NCBI GenBank assembly: GCA_009768925.2
Contig: VHIT02000017.1
Span: 62,001-126,000 of the forward strand
Length of the DNA stretch: 64,000 nucleotides
Source: Cryptosporidium bovis
Taxonomy: Eukaryota; Apicomplexa; Conoidasida; Eucoccidiorida; Cryptosporidiidae
Reading direction: 5' to 3'
How positions within the stretch are numbered: position 1 is the first letter of the stretch; every line of letters begins with the position of its first letter. Position numbers and translations under genes: made by a program. Under the pieces are notes generated by a model. That model was not told the origin of the DNA and did no database searches. It was given only the letters and a program-made list of their open reading frames with translations. Below, in pieces: positions 1 to 9,802 of the stretch.

Positions 1-3000
1 TATCAAATATATTAGGCGATTGTCTTGTTTCTGCTGCATTTGTCTGTTTTGCAGGTGGTCTTGATCAGATACAAAGAAACAAATTGATGGGACTTTGGAA
101 TAATATACTTGATAAATACCAACTTTCGCATTCTGATGCATCTACATTTAAGATTGTTGACTATCTTTCAAAACCAAGTGAGAGACTTATGTGGCAGAGT
201 CTTGGACTCCCAAATGATGATCTTAGTGTTGAGAATGCAATTATCATTAAACGACATATCAGATATCCTTTAATAATAGATCCTTCAGGTCACGCTACCT
301 CTTTTCTTTTAGAGCTTGGTAGGCATCCTTCTCAAGTCGGAAAATCAGGTGGCATTGGTGGGAGTGGGACAAAAACAGGAACATCAAATAAAGGAAGTAC
401 AGGTAACAGTACGATAAATGGAGGAAGCACTCTGTCTGGAGGAGGTAATAACAGTGGAAACAATGGAACAACCAACAGTGGAATTACAAGCTCGAATGCA
501 GGCGCAATCGGCATCTATGACGGAATGCCTGGGGGAAAATTGCAGACAACAACCTTTATTGATTCTAATTTTCCTAAGCTTCTTGAGTCCTCTCTGCGTT
601 TTGGATCTTCTTTGTTAGTACAGGATATCGGAACTGCTCTTGATCCTCTTATTTACGGAGTTTTAAACAAGGAGATAAGGCTTCGTGGTGGCAGATCTTT
701 GGTATCTGTTGGTGAAAATGAAGTTGATTTTTCATCACATTTTAGAGTGTATTTAACTAGTCAGGACCCAACAATACAGTACGGACCGGATGTTACTTCA
801 AGAGTAACCATGGTCAATTTTACAGCTACACCTGCCTCTTTGCTTGAACAAAGCAGAAACATTATACTTAAGGAACTGAGGCCAGATATAGACAAGAAAA
901 GGAACGATCTTATAAGGCTTCATGGCGAATATAGAGTTCAGTTACGTGAATGTGAGGATGATTTGCTACTTGCTCTTTCAAATGTAAAAGGGAACATATT
1001 AGAAGATGAAACAATTATAAACACTCTCGAAACTTTAAAAAAGAAGGCAGAAGATATTCAAAATGAGACATCCAAAATGGAAGCAACTATGCAACACATA
1101 GATAAAGTATTGTCAAAAATACTCCCTATTTCACTTGCAGTTACTCGTGTATATTTTGCTCTGCAACATTTATCATCTATTTGCTCAATTTATCAGTATG
1201 ACTTGGATTTTTTTAACAGATTATTGTATTCGGTATTAATGAAAAAAGTATCCAAAAATAACATAATTGAGGAAATTGAGGTTGATGTTGGTGTTGAAAC
1301 TGAGAGGGAAGAAAAAGGTCTTGATGACAATACATTAAGACAGTTAATGCTAGATCTGCTTTCTGAAGCTTTTGCTAGAGCTGCTCAGGGACTTTTACAT
1401 GATGATAGGGTTGTTTTGGGTCTTCAGCTGACACGGATATACATTGAAGCAATTTGTAACGTCAATTTGGATGAAGTATTGGGAGAAGAGTTAAATTTAC
1501 TAACCAAGGAATCGGTATCTGCAGTAATGACTCTTGAAAAAAGGGCAGAGACTGAAAAAACGGATGTTTTTCCAGAAGAAATCATTCCAAATACCCTAAA
1601 TCTAGATATGGAACAAAAAGGACAGCTTGGCCTGCTTATTTCCGGAAAAACTTCCAAATCATTCTCAAAATTAAGTGAATCACTAAGGCAAAATCTTAGT
1701 AACTGGGAAAAACTTATAGGGTCAAGTGAACCTGAAACAGTGTTGGAAAATAGTCTAGCATCTTCGCTTTGGAACGAATCCGATTTAGAATGCAGAAACA
1801 TTGACGAAAATGCGAGTAGCGATACCAGAGAATTACTTAAAAAGTTTAAAAAAGGTGTATTAAAATGTGTATTACTCAAGATAATTAGACCAGACAGATT
1901 AAACACTCTATTTGAGTCACTTATAACATCTGTATTGGGTGCTAAGTTTTCAAAAGGGGTCGTTGAATTTTCAAAAGACTTTCTTAGGGAGGTCGTTAAT
2001 TCCCAAATTGTTGAAACAACCCCACTTTTGTTCGTAACTTCACCTGGATTTGATGCATCCCAAGTAATATTACAACTCTCATCTGAATCTGGAATATCGC
2101 TAACCTCAATAGCCATAGGCTCTCCTGAAAGTTTGTCTAAAGCAGAAAACACAATAAAGCAATCTATGAGAAAGGGAAGTTGGGTGTTATTGAAAAATGT
2201 TCATCTTTCTTCAGGAGGCCTTGATTTTATTGAACAATTATTGCAAAACAGGCAAAACAGGCCCAATTCTGGGTTCAGACTTTTCCTAGCAACTGAACTC
2301 TCAAAGAGTCTAACTAATCCAAGCTCTAAAAGGGAAGCTATTGCAGACACACTCTCTCCATTGGGTATATCATTTAATTTAATTCGAATATCAATGACAA
2401 TTGTACTGGAAGCTCCTGTAGGACTTAGAGCGGCTTTGCAGAGAGCTAGTGAAGCCACAATTAAAACAAATATGGTTGCTTCAAACAATACTGGAGAGAA
2501 AAAAGGAGGGGTTGACTCTGGATCCACGCAAAATGCAAACACAACTATCAGCTTAAGGCTCAGATTTTTGTTGGCATTTTTGCATTCTGTAATACTTGAA
2601 AGAAAAAGATACACTCCTATTGGATGGACAAAGTATTACGACTTTAGTGAGGCTGATTTGCAGTGTTGTTTGGGTATTATTGATAAGTGGACTCCTGCAG
2701 GCCAGTCAGTCGATCCTGAACAGATACCTTGGGACGCCATTAGAAAACTAGTTTCTCAGGTTGCATATGGAGGAAGACTCGACAATATTGTTGATAAACA
2801 AATACTGAAAGTACTAATTGAGGATATTCTCTCGCCAAAATCTTTCAATGACAAATTTAGACTTATTTCGTCGACGAGTGGCTGGGAAAAACTTTTATCA
2901 AGTAAAAAGTCAGGAACTAGTTCAGAAGGTGTAACTATTTCACTTATTGCTCCAGATACAGATAAAAGAGTCCAAACTTATTTAGACTGGATAGAAACTA

Positions 3001-4385
3001 TTCCAGACAAAAATTCGCCTATTTGGCTCGGACTTTCTCCTTTGGCAGATAATGTGATTCTCGCTCAAAAGGGTCGTTCTTCTGCGAATAAGTGGAATAA
3101 ACTAGTTATTAGATCTAGAAATGAGACACCAGATCTGCTTCCAAAATCAATAAACCAGGCGAGATCAAGTGGTGAAAATAACTTATGTAAGTTTAATATG
3201 GAAAGAAATGATACCGGAATTAGAGACGGAAAAATAAATGGAAACGAAACAACTGGAATTCCATCTTGGTTGTTGAATATTAGAGATAGAATTTCCAACC
3301 TCAAACTAACACTTGAGATATTTTCGGAATACATTTTAGTTGGATCCTTCGAAATCCTGAACCACTCTAATGAAGTGCAATCGGATCCGATAACAAGATA
3401 TTATATAGGCGAGGTATCTGGCTGTTTCAGAAGCTATAAAGAAATATGGAGTGACTTGAAAGATTTGGAAGATTCTATTTTAGGTAGAACAAAGCTAACA
3501 AACACAATAAGAAGCGTTGGATTGAGTATTGCTTCAGATACTGTACCGGAAGATTGGCTTAAAAATGGTGGTCTCAGAGCATTAACATGCGGAAACTCGA
3601 ATATGTCTTCTTTGGATTTATGGCTTCCGGACGTACTAAAGAAGCTTTCTCAATACTCATTGCTGATATTGAATTTATATAAAAGACTCAAATTGAGCAC
3701 TGAAAACAAAAAGTTGGTTAGTAAAGTTGAAGAGAATGGGGAAATTCAAACACTAATTTCAAACGTAACGTCATTCTGCCCCGGAATGAAATCAATAGGA
3801 ACCAGAATCGTTTGGCTTGGAGGGATGCACGATCCTGGAGCCTTTTTCACTGCTTGTAAACAATATGCTGCTGGAATTTTAGGTTGCAGTTATAATTTGA
3901 TTGTACCGAAAATAGTATCAATTGAAGACGATCACTCTAAAGGGAATGGCATACTTGACCAATTGGTAAAACGCGAACAAAAAGATATATATGAACAGGA
4001 AGATAATACTAATAATACTTATGAAGAGAAAGATGGTCCTATATTTGCCATAGGTGGAATAACCGCAGTTGCACTTGAATGGAAAAATGAATCCAAGATA
4101 TTCGAATTAAGCATAGAAAAGGCAGTATCAGAGGTTCCCGTTGCTTGTATTCAATGGGTAAAAGGTACCCCTGATGAGATCAGAAATAGAAACAACATAA
4201 CTGATAATGGATACGAACTTAGCATATTACCTCAAAATCCCGTTGACAATTCTGTCCCTATTCCTGTTTACAAAGACTCTAGTAGAAGCAACATTTTGAT
4301 GTGGCTTAATGTACCAACAGATCCGGACGAAGACATTAAACAGTGGAGACTTGCTTCTGCTTCACTTATTTTATGGAAAGGATAA
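1..4385 (+). CDS. Dynein heavy chain, C-terminal part (5' end cut by window edge)
   Basis: Motor subunit of a dynein, a minus-end-directed microtubule ATPase. A cytoplasmic form is expected, because Cryptosporidium has no flagella. The frame is open from base 3; the first visible residues (GDCLVSAAFVCFAG) match the end of the dynein stalk/AAA5 junction, so no start lies in the window and the N-terminal tail, AAA1-4 and stalk are to the left. About 1,460 codons are present. In order they hold AAA5 (IIDPSGHA, then FRVYLTSQDP and VTMVNFTATP), a helical linker with the GNILEDE motif, AAA6 (LLFVTSPGFD, WVLLKNVHL, FRLFLATE), the RRKF/GW-like block (ERKRYTPIGW), the YGGR motif, and the C-terminal domain ending WKG. 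A Gly/Ser/Asn-rich insert of roughly 60 residues (bases about 330-540) interrupts AAA5. Confidence in the family is high; the dynein class is inferred. Confidence 0.93.
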   Translation, partial: SNILGDCLVSAAFVCFAGGLDQIQRNKLMGLWNNILDKYQLSHSDASTFKIVDYLSKPSERLMWQSLGLPNDDLSVENAIIIKRHIRYPLIIDPSGHATSFLLELGRHPSQVGKSGGIGGSGTKTGTSNKGSTGNSTINGGSTLSGGGNNSGNNGTTNSGITSSNAGAIGIYDGMPGGKLQTTTFIDSNFPKLLESSLRFGSSLLVQDIGTALDPLIYGVLNKEIRLRGGRSLVSVGENEVDFSSHFRVYLTSQDPTIQYGPDVTSRVTMVNFTATPASLLEQSRNIILKELRPDIDKKRNDLIRLHGEYRVQLRECEDDLLLALSNVKGNILEDETIINTLETLKKKAEDIQNETSKMEATMQHIDKVLSKILPISLAVTRVYFALQHLSSICSIYQYDLDFFNRLLYSVLMKKVSKNNIIEEIEVDVGVETEREEKGLDDNTLRQLMLDLLSEAFARAAQGLLHDDRVVLGLQLTRIYIEAICNVNLDEVLGEELNLLTKESVSAVMTLEKRAETEKTDVFPEEIIPNTLNLDMEQKGQLGLLISGKTSKSFSKLSESLRQNLSNWEKLIGSSEPETVLENSLASSLWNESDLECRNIDENASSDTRELLKKFKKGVLKCVLLKIIRPDRLNTLFESLITSVLGAKFSKGVVEFSKDFLREVVNSQIVETTPLLFVTSPGFDASQVILQLSSESGISLTSIAIGSPESLSKAENTIKQSMRKGSWVLLKNVHLSSGGLDFIEQLLQNRQNRPNSGFRLFLATELSKSLTNPSSKREAIADTLSPLGISFNLIRISMTIVLEAPVGLRAALQRASEATIKTNMVASNNTGEKKGGVDSGSTQNANTTISLRLRFLLAFLHSVILERKRYTPIGWTKYYDFSEADLQCCLGIIDKWTPAGQSVDPEQIPWDAIRKLVSQVAYGGRLDNIVDKQILKVLIEDILSPKSFNDKFRLISSTSGWEKLLSSKKSGTSSEGVTISLIAPDTDKRVQTYLDWIETIPDKNSPIWLGLSPLADNVILAQKGRSSANKWNKLVIRSRNETPDLLPKSINQARSSGENNLCKFNMERNDTGIRDGKINGNETTGIPSWLLNIRDRISNLKLTLEIFSEYILVGSFEILNHSNEVQSDPITRYYIGEVSGCFRSYKEIWSDLKDLEDSILGRTKLTNTIRSVGLSIASDTVPEDWLKNGGLRALTCGNSNMSSLDLWLPDVLKKLSQYSLLILNLYKRLKLSTENKKLVSKVEENGEIQTLISNVTSFCPGMKSIGTRIVWLGGMHDPGAFFTACKQYAAGILGCSYNLIVPKIVSIEDDHSKGNGILDQLVKREQKDIYEQEDNTNNTYEEKDGPIFAIGGITAVALEWKNESKIFELSIEKAVSEVPVACIQWVKGTPDEIRNRNNITDNGYELSILPQNPVDNSVPIPVYKDSSRSNILMWLNVPTDPDEDIKQWRLASASLILWKG

Positions 4386-4658
4386 CTTTCAACAATAGAA
4401 TATGCAACCAATAAAAATCACGGTGATTTTAATGATTACACAATATCACTCGTTAGATCAGTAGCTTTAATGATAGATTAATAAATACAATATGCTAGTA
4501 TTAACTTTCATTTCTTTATGATTTTATCGAAGTAAAATTATGCTAAAACTTAAATGTTTATGTGATCACAACTTTCCCTCTTCTTTCATTTATAACATCA
4601 GTTTAAATTAATTAGATTGTTGGTATTACCACTTAAACATAAGATAATATTGTTATAC
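4386..4658. other. Short convergent 3'-3' spacer
   Basis: AT-rich spacer between the stop codons of the dynein gene and the phosphatase gene, which face each other. No coding frame, RNA motif or repeat was seen. Confidence 0.6.
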
Positions 4659-6839
4659 TTAACAGGACTGATAAAACAAATCCCAAAACTTATCACTCTC
4701 TTGATTCTCAAATTCAAAATAGATACCATTAATATTTTTTAATGTTATAAATGACATATTATTTATAAATAGTAATACAAGATCGAGAATTCCAAGCTTG
4801 TGGTTTTTGCTAAAGCGCACGCTTCTATCCGAATAACTTAAAACCAAATCCCTAATATCATTGTCAGATGTTTCATGATTACTAATTATTTCTTTTGCTT
4901 GGTTGAAAAAAATAGTGTTTGAACCCAACCAAAAGTAAATAGTAAACTCATTTTCTACACCTGAAACAACGCCAGGAGACGGTAATCTTCCGTTACATCT
5001 CTCAGAGGCAATAACAAGTGGGCAGACTGACTCTGGAAGAAGATCATCCGAGTCAAAATATTTGAGTGATTCACTTTTTTCAGAAAAGTAATCAGGATAC
5101 CTGTACAATAATATGTTATTGTTATTAATCAATGTGTTTGACGATAATTTATTCAATTTACCATAATCTTGGTTGTCTTCATTCACAAACTTTAAAGAAA
5201 GTAATTTGTTTTCAGATATATTTAGCTTTGGAATAAACACTTTGGAAGTGTTAATACCTCCTGAATTAATGCCAACTGGTTTTGGATTAAGTGTTGGCTT
5301 ATTTTGAAGTATAATATCGTTATTTTCTGAAACTAAATGACCAGTACCAGTAATATCAAAGCTGTCATTTTCATCTGTGTTTAGTGTTTTATATTGATTT
5401 ATAGAAAGGTTATGCGATTTGAACTCAAATTCGGTTCTTTTTTTGTCGTTATTTTTGTCATTGGAACCAAAATCAGTTTCTTCTTTTTCAAACTCATTAT
5501 CTGATGAGTCGCGTAGAGGATATACAACGTCATCAAAATAGTTTGAATTGAGTGAGGATGAAGAGGATGGAAGTGATGAAAACGACGATTCTACAGTAAC
5601 AAGAGAATCTAATTTAGAATCATTACCTTCAACTTCATTATTTACTATTTCACTTTCATCAATTTCTGAATTAACAACCGACTTTGTCATACTTTTTATT
5701 GAAGGAGACGAAAAACTGCGCTGTAATGCTAATCCCATTCCACCACTACAACTACTTGGATAATAGTAACCATTGCCGTTGTCATCATTACTCTGACTAT
5801 TTGGAAATAGTATATTTATAAAATCATCGCTTTCGTTATTTTCCATGAAGTATTCTAGTATCATTAATGAAGAACTAACATTTGTTATATTTTCTATATT
5901 TAAATTATTCTCATCTCTTAATGCTCCTAATATTAAATCCACACGGATATCCAAATTTTCAAGCTCAATGGAATTTTTTATTCCCATTTCTATAAATAAT
6001 ATTTGCCTACAAAAACGCAATGCACCCATTATACATTCTCTTAACATTTCTTTTCTTACTTGTCTACCGATCCAAATCCATATTTTTTCTCTTTGATTAC
6101 TGCATTCTTTTTCTAATAAAGTTTGCCTTAATAAATATATTTTACCTGAATCCGGAAAAAAGTGCTGACTTCCATCACTTTTCCAATTAATTAAACATGC
6201 TGGAACATTATTTAATATAAAATATAGCTTTGTAGAAACAATAATATATTCCCTCTCCAGAAATAAAACCGAATTACCGATATTTTTATCACCATTTTCT
6301 GAATTACATTTTCTTTTATCTATATCTTCAAGTTTAACTCCATTCGAAATATTTAATGCTTTTTGGAAAAGCAATAACTGATAGGTAAATCCTATATTTG
6401 GACTTGATGTACTCCTACATAATCTTACATATTCAGATACATCATTAAAAGTTCTTTTCTCCTTCCACATTAAATAACCTATTACTATACTTGATGACCT
6501 GGATACTCCTTCTTGACAATGCACCAATATTTTATTATTATTATTGCCATTATTTTGATTAAATTTTTCCTCCATCCATTCAATACTATCATAAAGTACA
6601 CCTTCTATACTTTCTTGTGGGTTATCTTGAATAAAATAGGTTTTGTACTCGATTTTATCACCAAACAAATTCATACATGTATCACCCGATACATTAATAA
6701 CGTGACTTATTCCATATTCTTCCAATATTTTAATATCATTTGCAATATAATATCCTCCCAAATAAAGCTTGTCTTTAATTATCTCGCTGCATATCTTTCT
6801 GTATTTTTTTATGACATCCAGACGTTCATTTGTTAGCAT
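4659..6839 (-). CDS. Dual-specificity protein phosphatase with gelsolin-like regions (plant MKP1-type layout)
   Basis: Predicted phosphatase acting on phospho-Tyr/Ser/Thr. The N-terminal DSP domain (residues about 15-165) has YLGGYYIAND, the general acid D72 in FIQDNP, and the complete catalytic loop HCQEGVSRSSS with C108 and R114, so it should be active. Residues about 195-285 (CLINW ... FFPDSGKIYLL ... IWIWIGRQ) resemble a gelsolin fold. A second weaker copy lies near 575-700 (YPDYF ... FDSDDLLPESV ... IYFWLGSN). The stretch between is Asn/Ser-rich and probably disordered. DSP followed by gelsolin is the layout of plant MAPK phosphatase 1; that parallel is from memory, and the gelsolin calls rest on short motifs. 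It starts at a clear ATG (6837-6839), stands divergent from the TRAPPC12-like gene and convergent with dynein. Confidence 0.8.
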   Translation of the reverse strand: MLTNERLDVIKKYRKICSEIIKDKLYLGGYYIANDIKILEEYGISHVINVSGDTCMNLFGDKIEYKTYFIQDNPQESIEGVLYDSIEWMEEKFNQNNGNNNNKILVHCQEGVSRSSSIVIGYLMWKEKRTFNDVSEYVRLCRSTSSPNIGFTYQLLLFQKALNISNGVKLEDIDKRKCNSENGDKNIGNSVLFLEREYIIVSTKLYFILNNVPACLINWKSDGSQHFFPDSGKIYLLRQTLLEKECSNQREKIWIWIGRQVRKEMLRECIMGALRFCRQILFIEMGIKNSIELENLDIRVDLILGALRDENNLNIENITNVSSSLMILEYFMENNESDDFINILFPNSQSNDDNGNGYYYPSSCSGGMGLALQRSFSSPSIKSMTKSVVNSEIDESEIVNNEVEGNDSKLDSLVTVESSFSSLPSSSSSLNSNYFDDVVYPLRDSSDNEFEKEETDFGSNDKNNDKKRTEFEFKSHNLSINQYKTLNTDENDSFDITGTGHLVSENNDIILQNKPTLNPKPVGINSGGINTSKVFIPKLNISENKLLSLKFVNEDNQDYGKLNKLSSNTLINNNNILLYRYPDYFSEKSESLKYFDSDDLLPESVCPLVIASERCNGRLPSPGVVSGVENEFTIYFWLGSNTIFFNQAKEIISNHETSDNDIRDLVLSYSDRSVRFSKNHKLGILDLVLLFINNMSFITLKNINGIYFEFENQESDKFWDLFYQSC

Positions 6840-7091
6840 TTTTTTCCTATTTATTTGACTAAACTATATATTAGTTTTTGATGTAACAATTAATTTATTG
6901 TTTTTGCATAAATAAAAATAAGTATCCCATTATACTGTTATTTGGAATCTATTTTTACGTGAAATCCTCTGTTCTATTATAAACTCCCTTAGAATATAAC
7001 TATTCAAAAATAAGGTTTATTTATTTACTGAATAAAATTTGACAGGTTATTTAAATTTTAGTGTTTAGATAAATGTCACCAAACATACATT

Positions 7092-7093
<2 letters not shown>

Positions 7094-7132
<39 letters not shown>

Positions 7133-7170
7133 GCATATATATATACATATATGTACATTATATAAACATA
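7094..7170. repeat. (TA)n-rich microsatellite
   Basis: An uninterrupted TA run of about 29 bases (7094-7122) is followed by imperfect TATATG/TACATA units to about 7170. It lies in the divergent spacer and is likely length-polymorphic. Confidence 0.85.
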
Positions 7171-7498
7171 TATTTCGTATTTTTTTCACATTTGAGTTCC
7201 CCTATGCTCTAATGTTTTGAGACTCTCCACTCAGTCGACCAAAAAATCAAATAAATAACAGTTTTTATTATAAATTGTAATTAAAACTTTACTATTTCCC
7301 TTATTCTCTTTGTAATTTATAACTCTTAATAATAAAATACAAGTTAACCTGATTGTTTTATTCGCGATATAACTATTATTGAAAGAAACGTGCATAAAAA
7401 AATAAGAATTTAAATAATTGGTAATATGACAAATAAATCTATATTTTATTTATTTCTTTATTGTTCCCACTCCTTTATTGCTTTCAACATTACATGCA

Positions 7499-7516
7499 AA
7501 TACATGTACATGTATT
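7499..7516. repeat. 18-bp perfect palindrome (AATACATGTACATGTATT)
   Basis: The 18 bases read identically on both strands and contain two overlapping ACATGT units. They lie about 490 bases upstream of the TRAPPC12-like start. This could be a dimeric protein-binding site or chance in AT-rich DNA. Confidence 0.6.
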
Positions 7517-8004
7517 GTTTTTTCCTCTTAATTCAGCGGGAACCTCATGTTTACACTAAAATGCGAGCTAACCCTTAAAATTAATAATTCTGGCATATGA
7601 AAATTAGAAAATGGCGGTAAAAGCGGATCTCCTATAATTAGTTCTGGGGCTATAAAAAGGAAGCTCCCAGACTTCACTTATTAACCTCTGAGAAATAAAT
7701 GGTATTTAAAATTTATTTGAGAATGGACTGCTAAAAATTGTGGATATATAGGATAACTTTTTGAATGAATCATGATATTTATGTAAGAAATGACTTAAAT
7801 GGAACGTTACCATATTAACGCTTTTTTTTCTATTCTCTTACATTTTTATACTTAAATTACATATATATCTTTATTAATATTTTTTTTGTTTGTTTTTTAT
7901 TTGAATTCAATCTCTTTAAATTTGGTAGACATTCCAAAAATAATTGAAAAATAAAAAAATAAATGGTGTAAATAAGTTATACATCTTCAACACAAAAAAT
8001 AAAT

Positions 8005-9729
8005 ATGGACAAAAACAAAGGTAAGGAAGGAAAAACCACGAGTAATGAAAAGAAATACAACAGAATTAACCAAGAAAAAATGACTGAAAGTAGTGTACAA
8101 GAAAAAACTAAATGCACGGCAGAGCTTAGTGAGATAGAATATTTTGTGAGCAAGGACAAAAAGCGTTTAAAAATAAAAACGGAAGAGCTTGTTGTATTAG
8201 AAAGTCTCATTTTAAATGGTGAATATTCGGAATGTATAGATAAACTGATGGTGCACTATAATAATGGCAATTTATTTGAAGATTATTTGTCAGATTTAAT
8301 TCCGGATAAAATAGAATATAAATACAATAACAAAATATTATTTGATTCCTCTGAAAATCATCTTTATGATATTTCTGGAATAATTATTTTAGGGTTGATA
8401 ATTCATTGTTACATTTGCAAAAATGATTCTCTTGGAGCTTTTCACATTATAAAAAAGTTCGAAAGAACTTGTTTTGTTTCAGATAGCAACGAATTTGAGC
8501 AAAATATTAGTTCAGGTGATCAAAACGATAAAAATGAAAATGACAATTTTAAGGATGTGAAAAATAATGAACTAATAAATAGTTTTATATCGTTTTGTAA
8601 TTGTTTTTCTCTTGATATTATTACGGAGGAATTACTATTAAAAGAGAAAACGGATGAAAATTTAAAGTATTGTAAACATATATTTAAACTTGCTGAAATA
8701 TTTTATTTCTTTAGAATTCAACTCTTATTTTGGAAATTAACAATGTATAAGTCATATAAGATTCCAAGCATCTCACTATTTCAACCAAACAATGATAATA
8801 ATACAGGAAATAACCAAAATAGTTCAACTTCAAAATGTACCAGCTCTATAAATGGCAATGAAAATATAAAAATAGAAGATTATTGCGTCTTCTATGATCA
8901 GTCAATTGACGAGTTGTATTTATTAATTAATGAAATAGGAAATATACTAAATATTGTAAAAAGTAAAATAACATCACTTGATGAAATAGACACGGAAAGC
9001 TATAAAGTAAGAGGAAATGAAAAATACGAAGAAACATTGAACAATGACATCCGCTCAATTAATGACTTAAATTATGATTCCATATTTAAAAATTGGACAT
9101 TTAAATATAAAGTGATATTACTTATACTAGTAGAAGCTTTGACATTAAAAGATTACTATCAAGAGGCAATTAGTATCATAAAAGATTCAATTGAAAATTA
9201 CTTTCCAGAGTATAATATTTCACTTTTATCTATGATCGTAAGAGTATCTTTGCAACATGGAAACTTTAGACTTGCAAACGAAATAATAAATAAAATGGAA
9301 GAAAGCATCCAGGATCCGAGGCACAATAGTAACGTAAACATAGCTCATTATAGATTTACTCTTGGTCTTCTCAATATGGCTCAAGACGATCCCGTAACTG
9401 CTTCACTTAACTTTAACACATCAGCTGCCCTTTACAAAGAGATGGCAAATAGTCTAAGCAAGGACTATTTACTTCCATGTTGTGTCTCCTTAAATAATCT
9501 TTCTGTTGCCTCGTTTTATTCAAGTAAGCTAACAAATTCAGTTTCTATACTAGAAAATCAAATATATAATCAAAACAACTTTTTTTTAAAATCCCAAAAA
9601 CTTTTTACGACTAACTTTAAAAATCTTAAAACTCTCTATCAATTTTCCCCAGAAAGGGATAGGTTAATTAACGAACTTAACACAGTTTCTAAAAATGCTC
9701 TCAAGTACACTATTGTTATTGATTATTAA
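8005..9729 (+). CDS. TRAPPC12-like TPR protein (TRAPPIII tethering complex subunit)
   Basis: 574-residue soluble protein. The first 60 residues are Lys/Glu-rich and probably disordered. The C-terminal third has TPR-type helical pairs: residues about 450-475 (HYRFTLGLLNMAQDD ... ASLNFNTSAALY) and 490-525 (SLNNLSVASFYSSKLTNSVSILE). It ends with FKNLKTLYQFSPERDRLINEL, which matches the C-terminal NL-TLYELES block of TRAPPC12/TTC15. The family acts in vesicle tethering at the early secretory pathway and Golgi as part of metazoan-type TRAPPIII. The N-terminal half is divergent, with acidic Asn-rich inserts. The ATG at 8005 follows an A-rich leader. If not TRAPPC12, it is another TPR scaffold protein. 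A TRAPPC8-like gene lies 22 kb away on the other strand. Confidence 0.6.
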   Translation: MDKNKGKEGKTTSNEKKYNRINQEKMTESSVQEKTKCTAELSEIEYFVSKDKKRLKIKTEELVVLESLILNGEYSECIDKLMVHYNNGNLFEDYLSDLIPDKIEYKYNNKILFDSSENHLYDISGIIILGLIIHCYICKNDSLGAFHIIKKFERTCFVSDSNEFEQNISSGDQNDKNENDNFKDVKNNELINSFISFCNCFSLDIITEELLLKEKTDENLKYCKHIFKLAEIFYFFRIQLLFWKLTMYKSYKIPSISLFQPNNDNNTGNNQNSSTSKCTSSINGNENIKIEDYCVFYDQSIDELYLLINEIGNILNIVKSKITSLDEIDTESYKVRGNEKYEETLNNDIRSINDLNYDSIFKNWTFKYKVILLILVEALTLKDYYQEAISIIKDSIENYFPEYNISLLSMIVRVSLQHGNFRLANEIINKMEESIQDPRHNSNVNIAHYRFTLGLLNMAQDDPVTASLNFNTSAALYKEMANSLSKDYLLPCCVSLNNLSVASFYSSKLTNSVSILENQIYNQNNFFLKSQKLFTTNFKNLKTLYQFSPERDRLINELNTVSKNALKYTIVIDY

Positions 9730-9802
9730 GTATTTGTTTTTTCACATGGACTTAACCTGCTTTTGAGATAAAACTAATTAATTTTTTCAGTTTGTTACAC
9801 CT

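Larger units (their letters stand above)
6840..8004. other. Divergent promoter-bearing spacer
   Basis: Spacer of 1.16 kb between the divergent phosphatase and TRAPPC12-like genes. It holds a TA repeat, an 18-bp palindrome, a TATA-like run (TATAAAAAGG near 7651) and a T-run near 7822. No open frame of protein-like composition was seen. It presumably contains both 5' leaders and promoters. Confidence 0.5.

Noticed and set aside
1424-2152. 242-codon antisense frame inside dynein
   Set aside because: It lies opposite a strongly conserved dynein region and has Ser/Leu/Phe-rich composition typical of antisense shadows.
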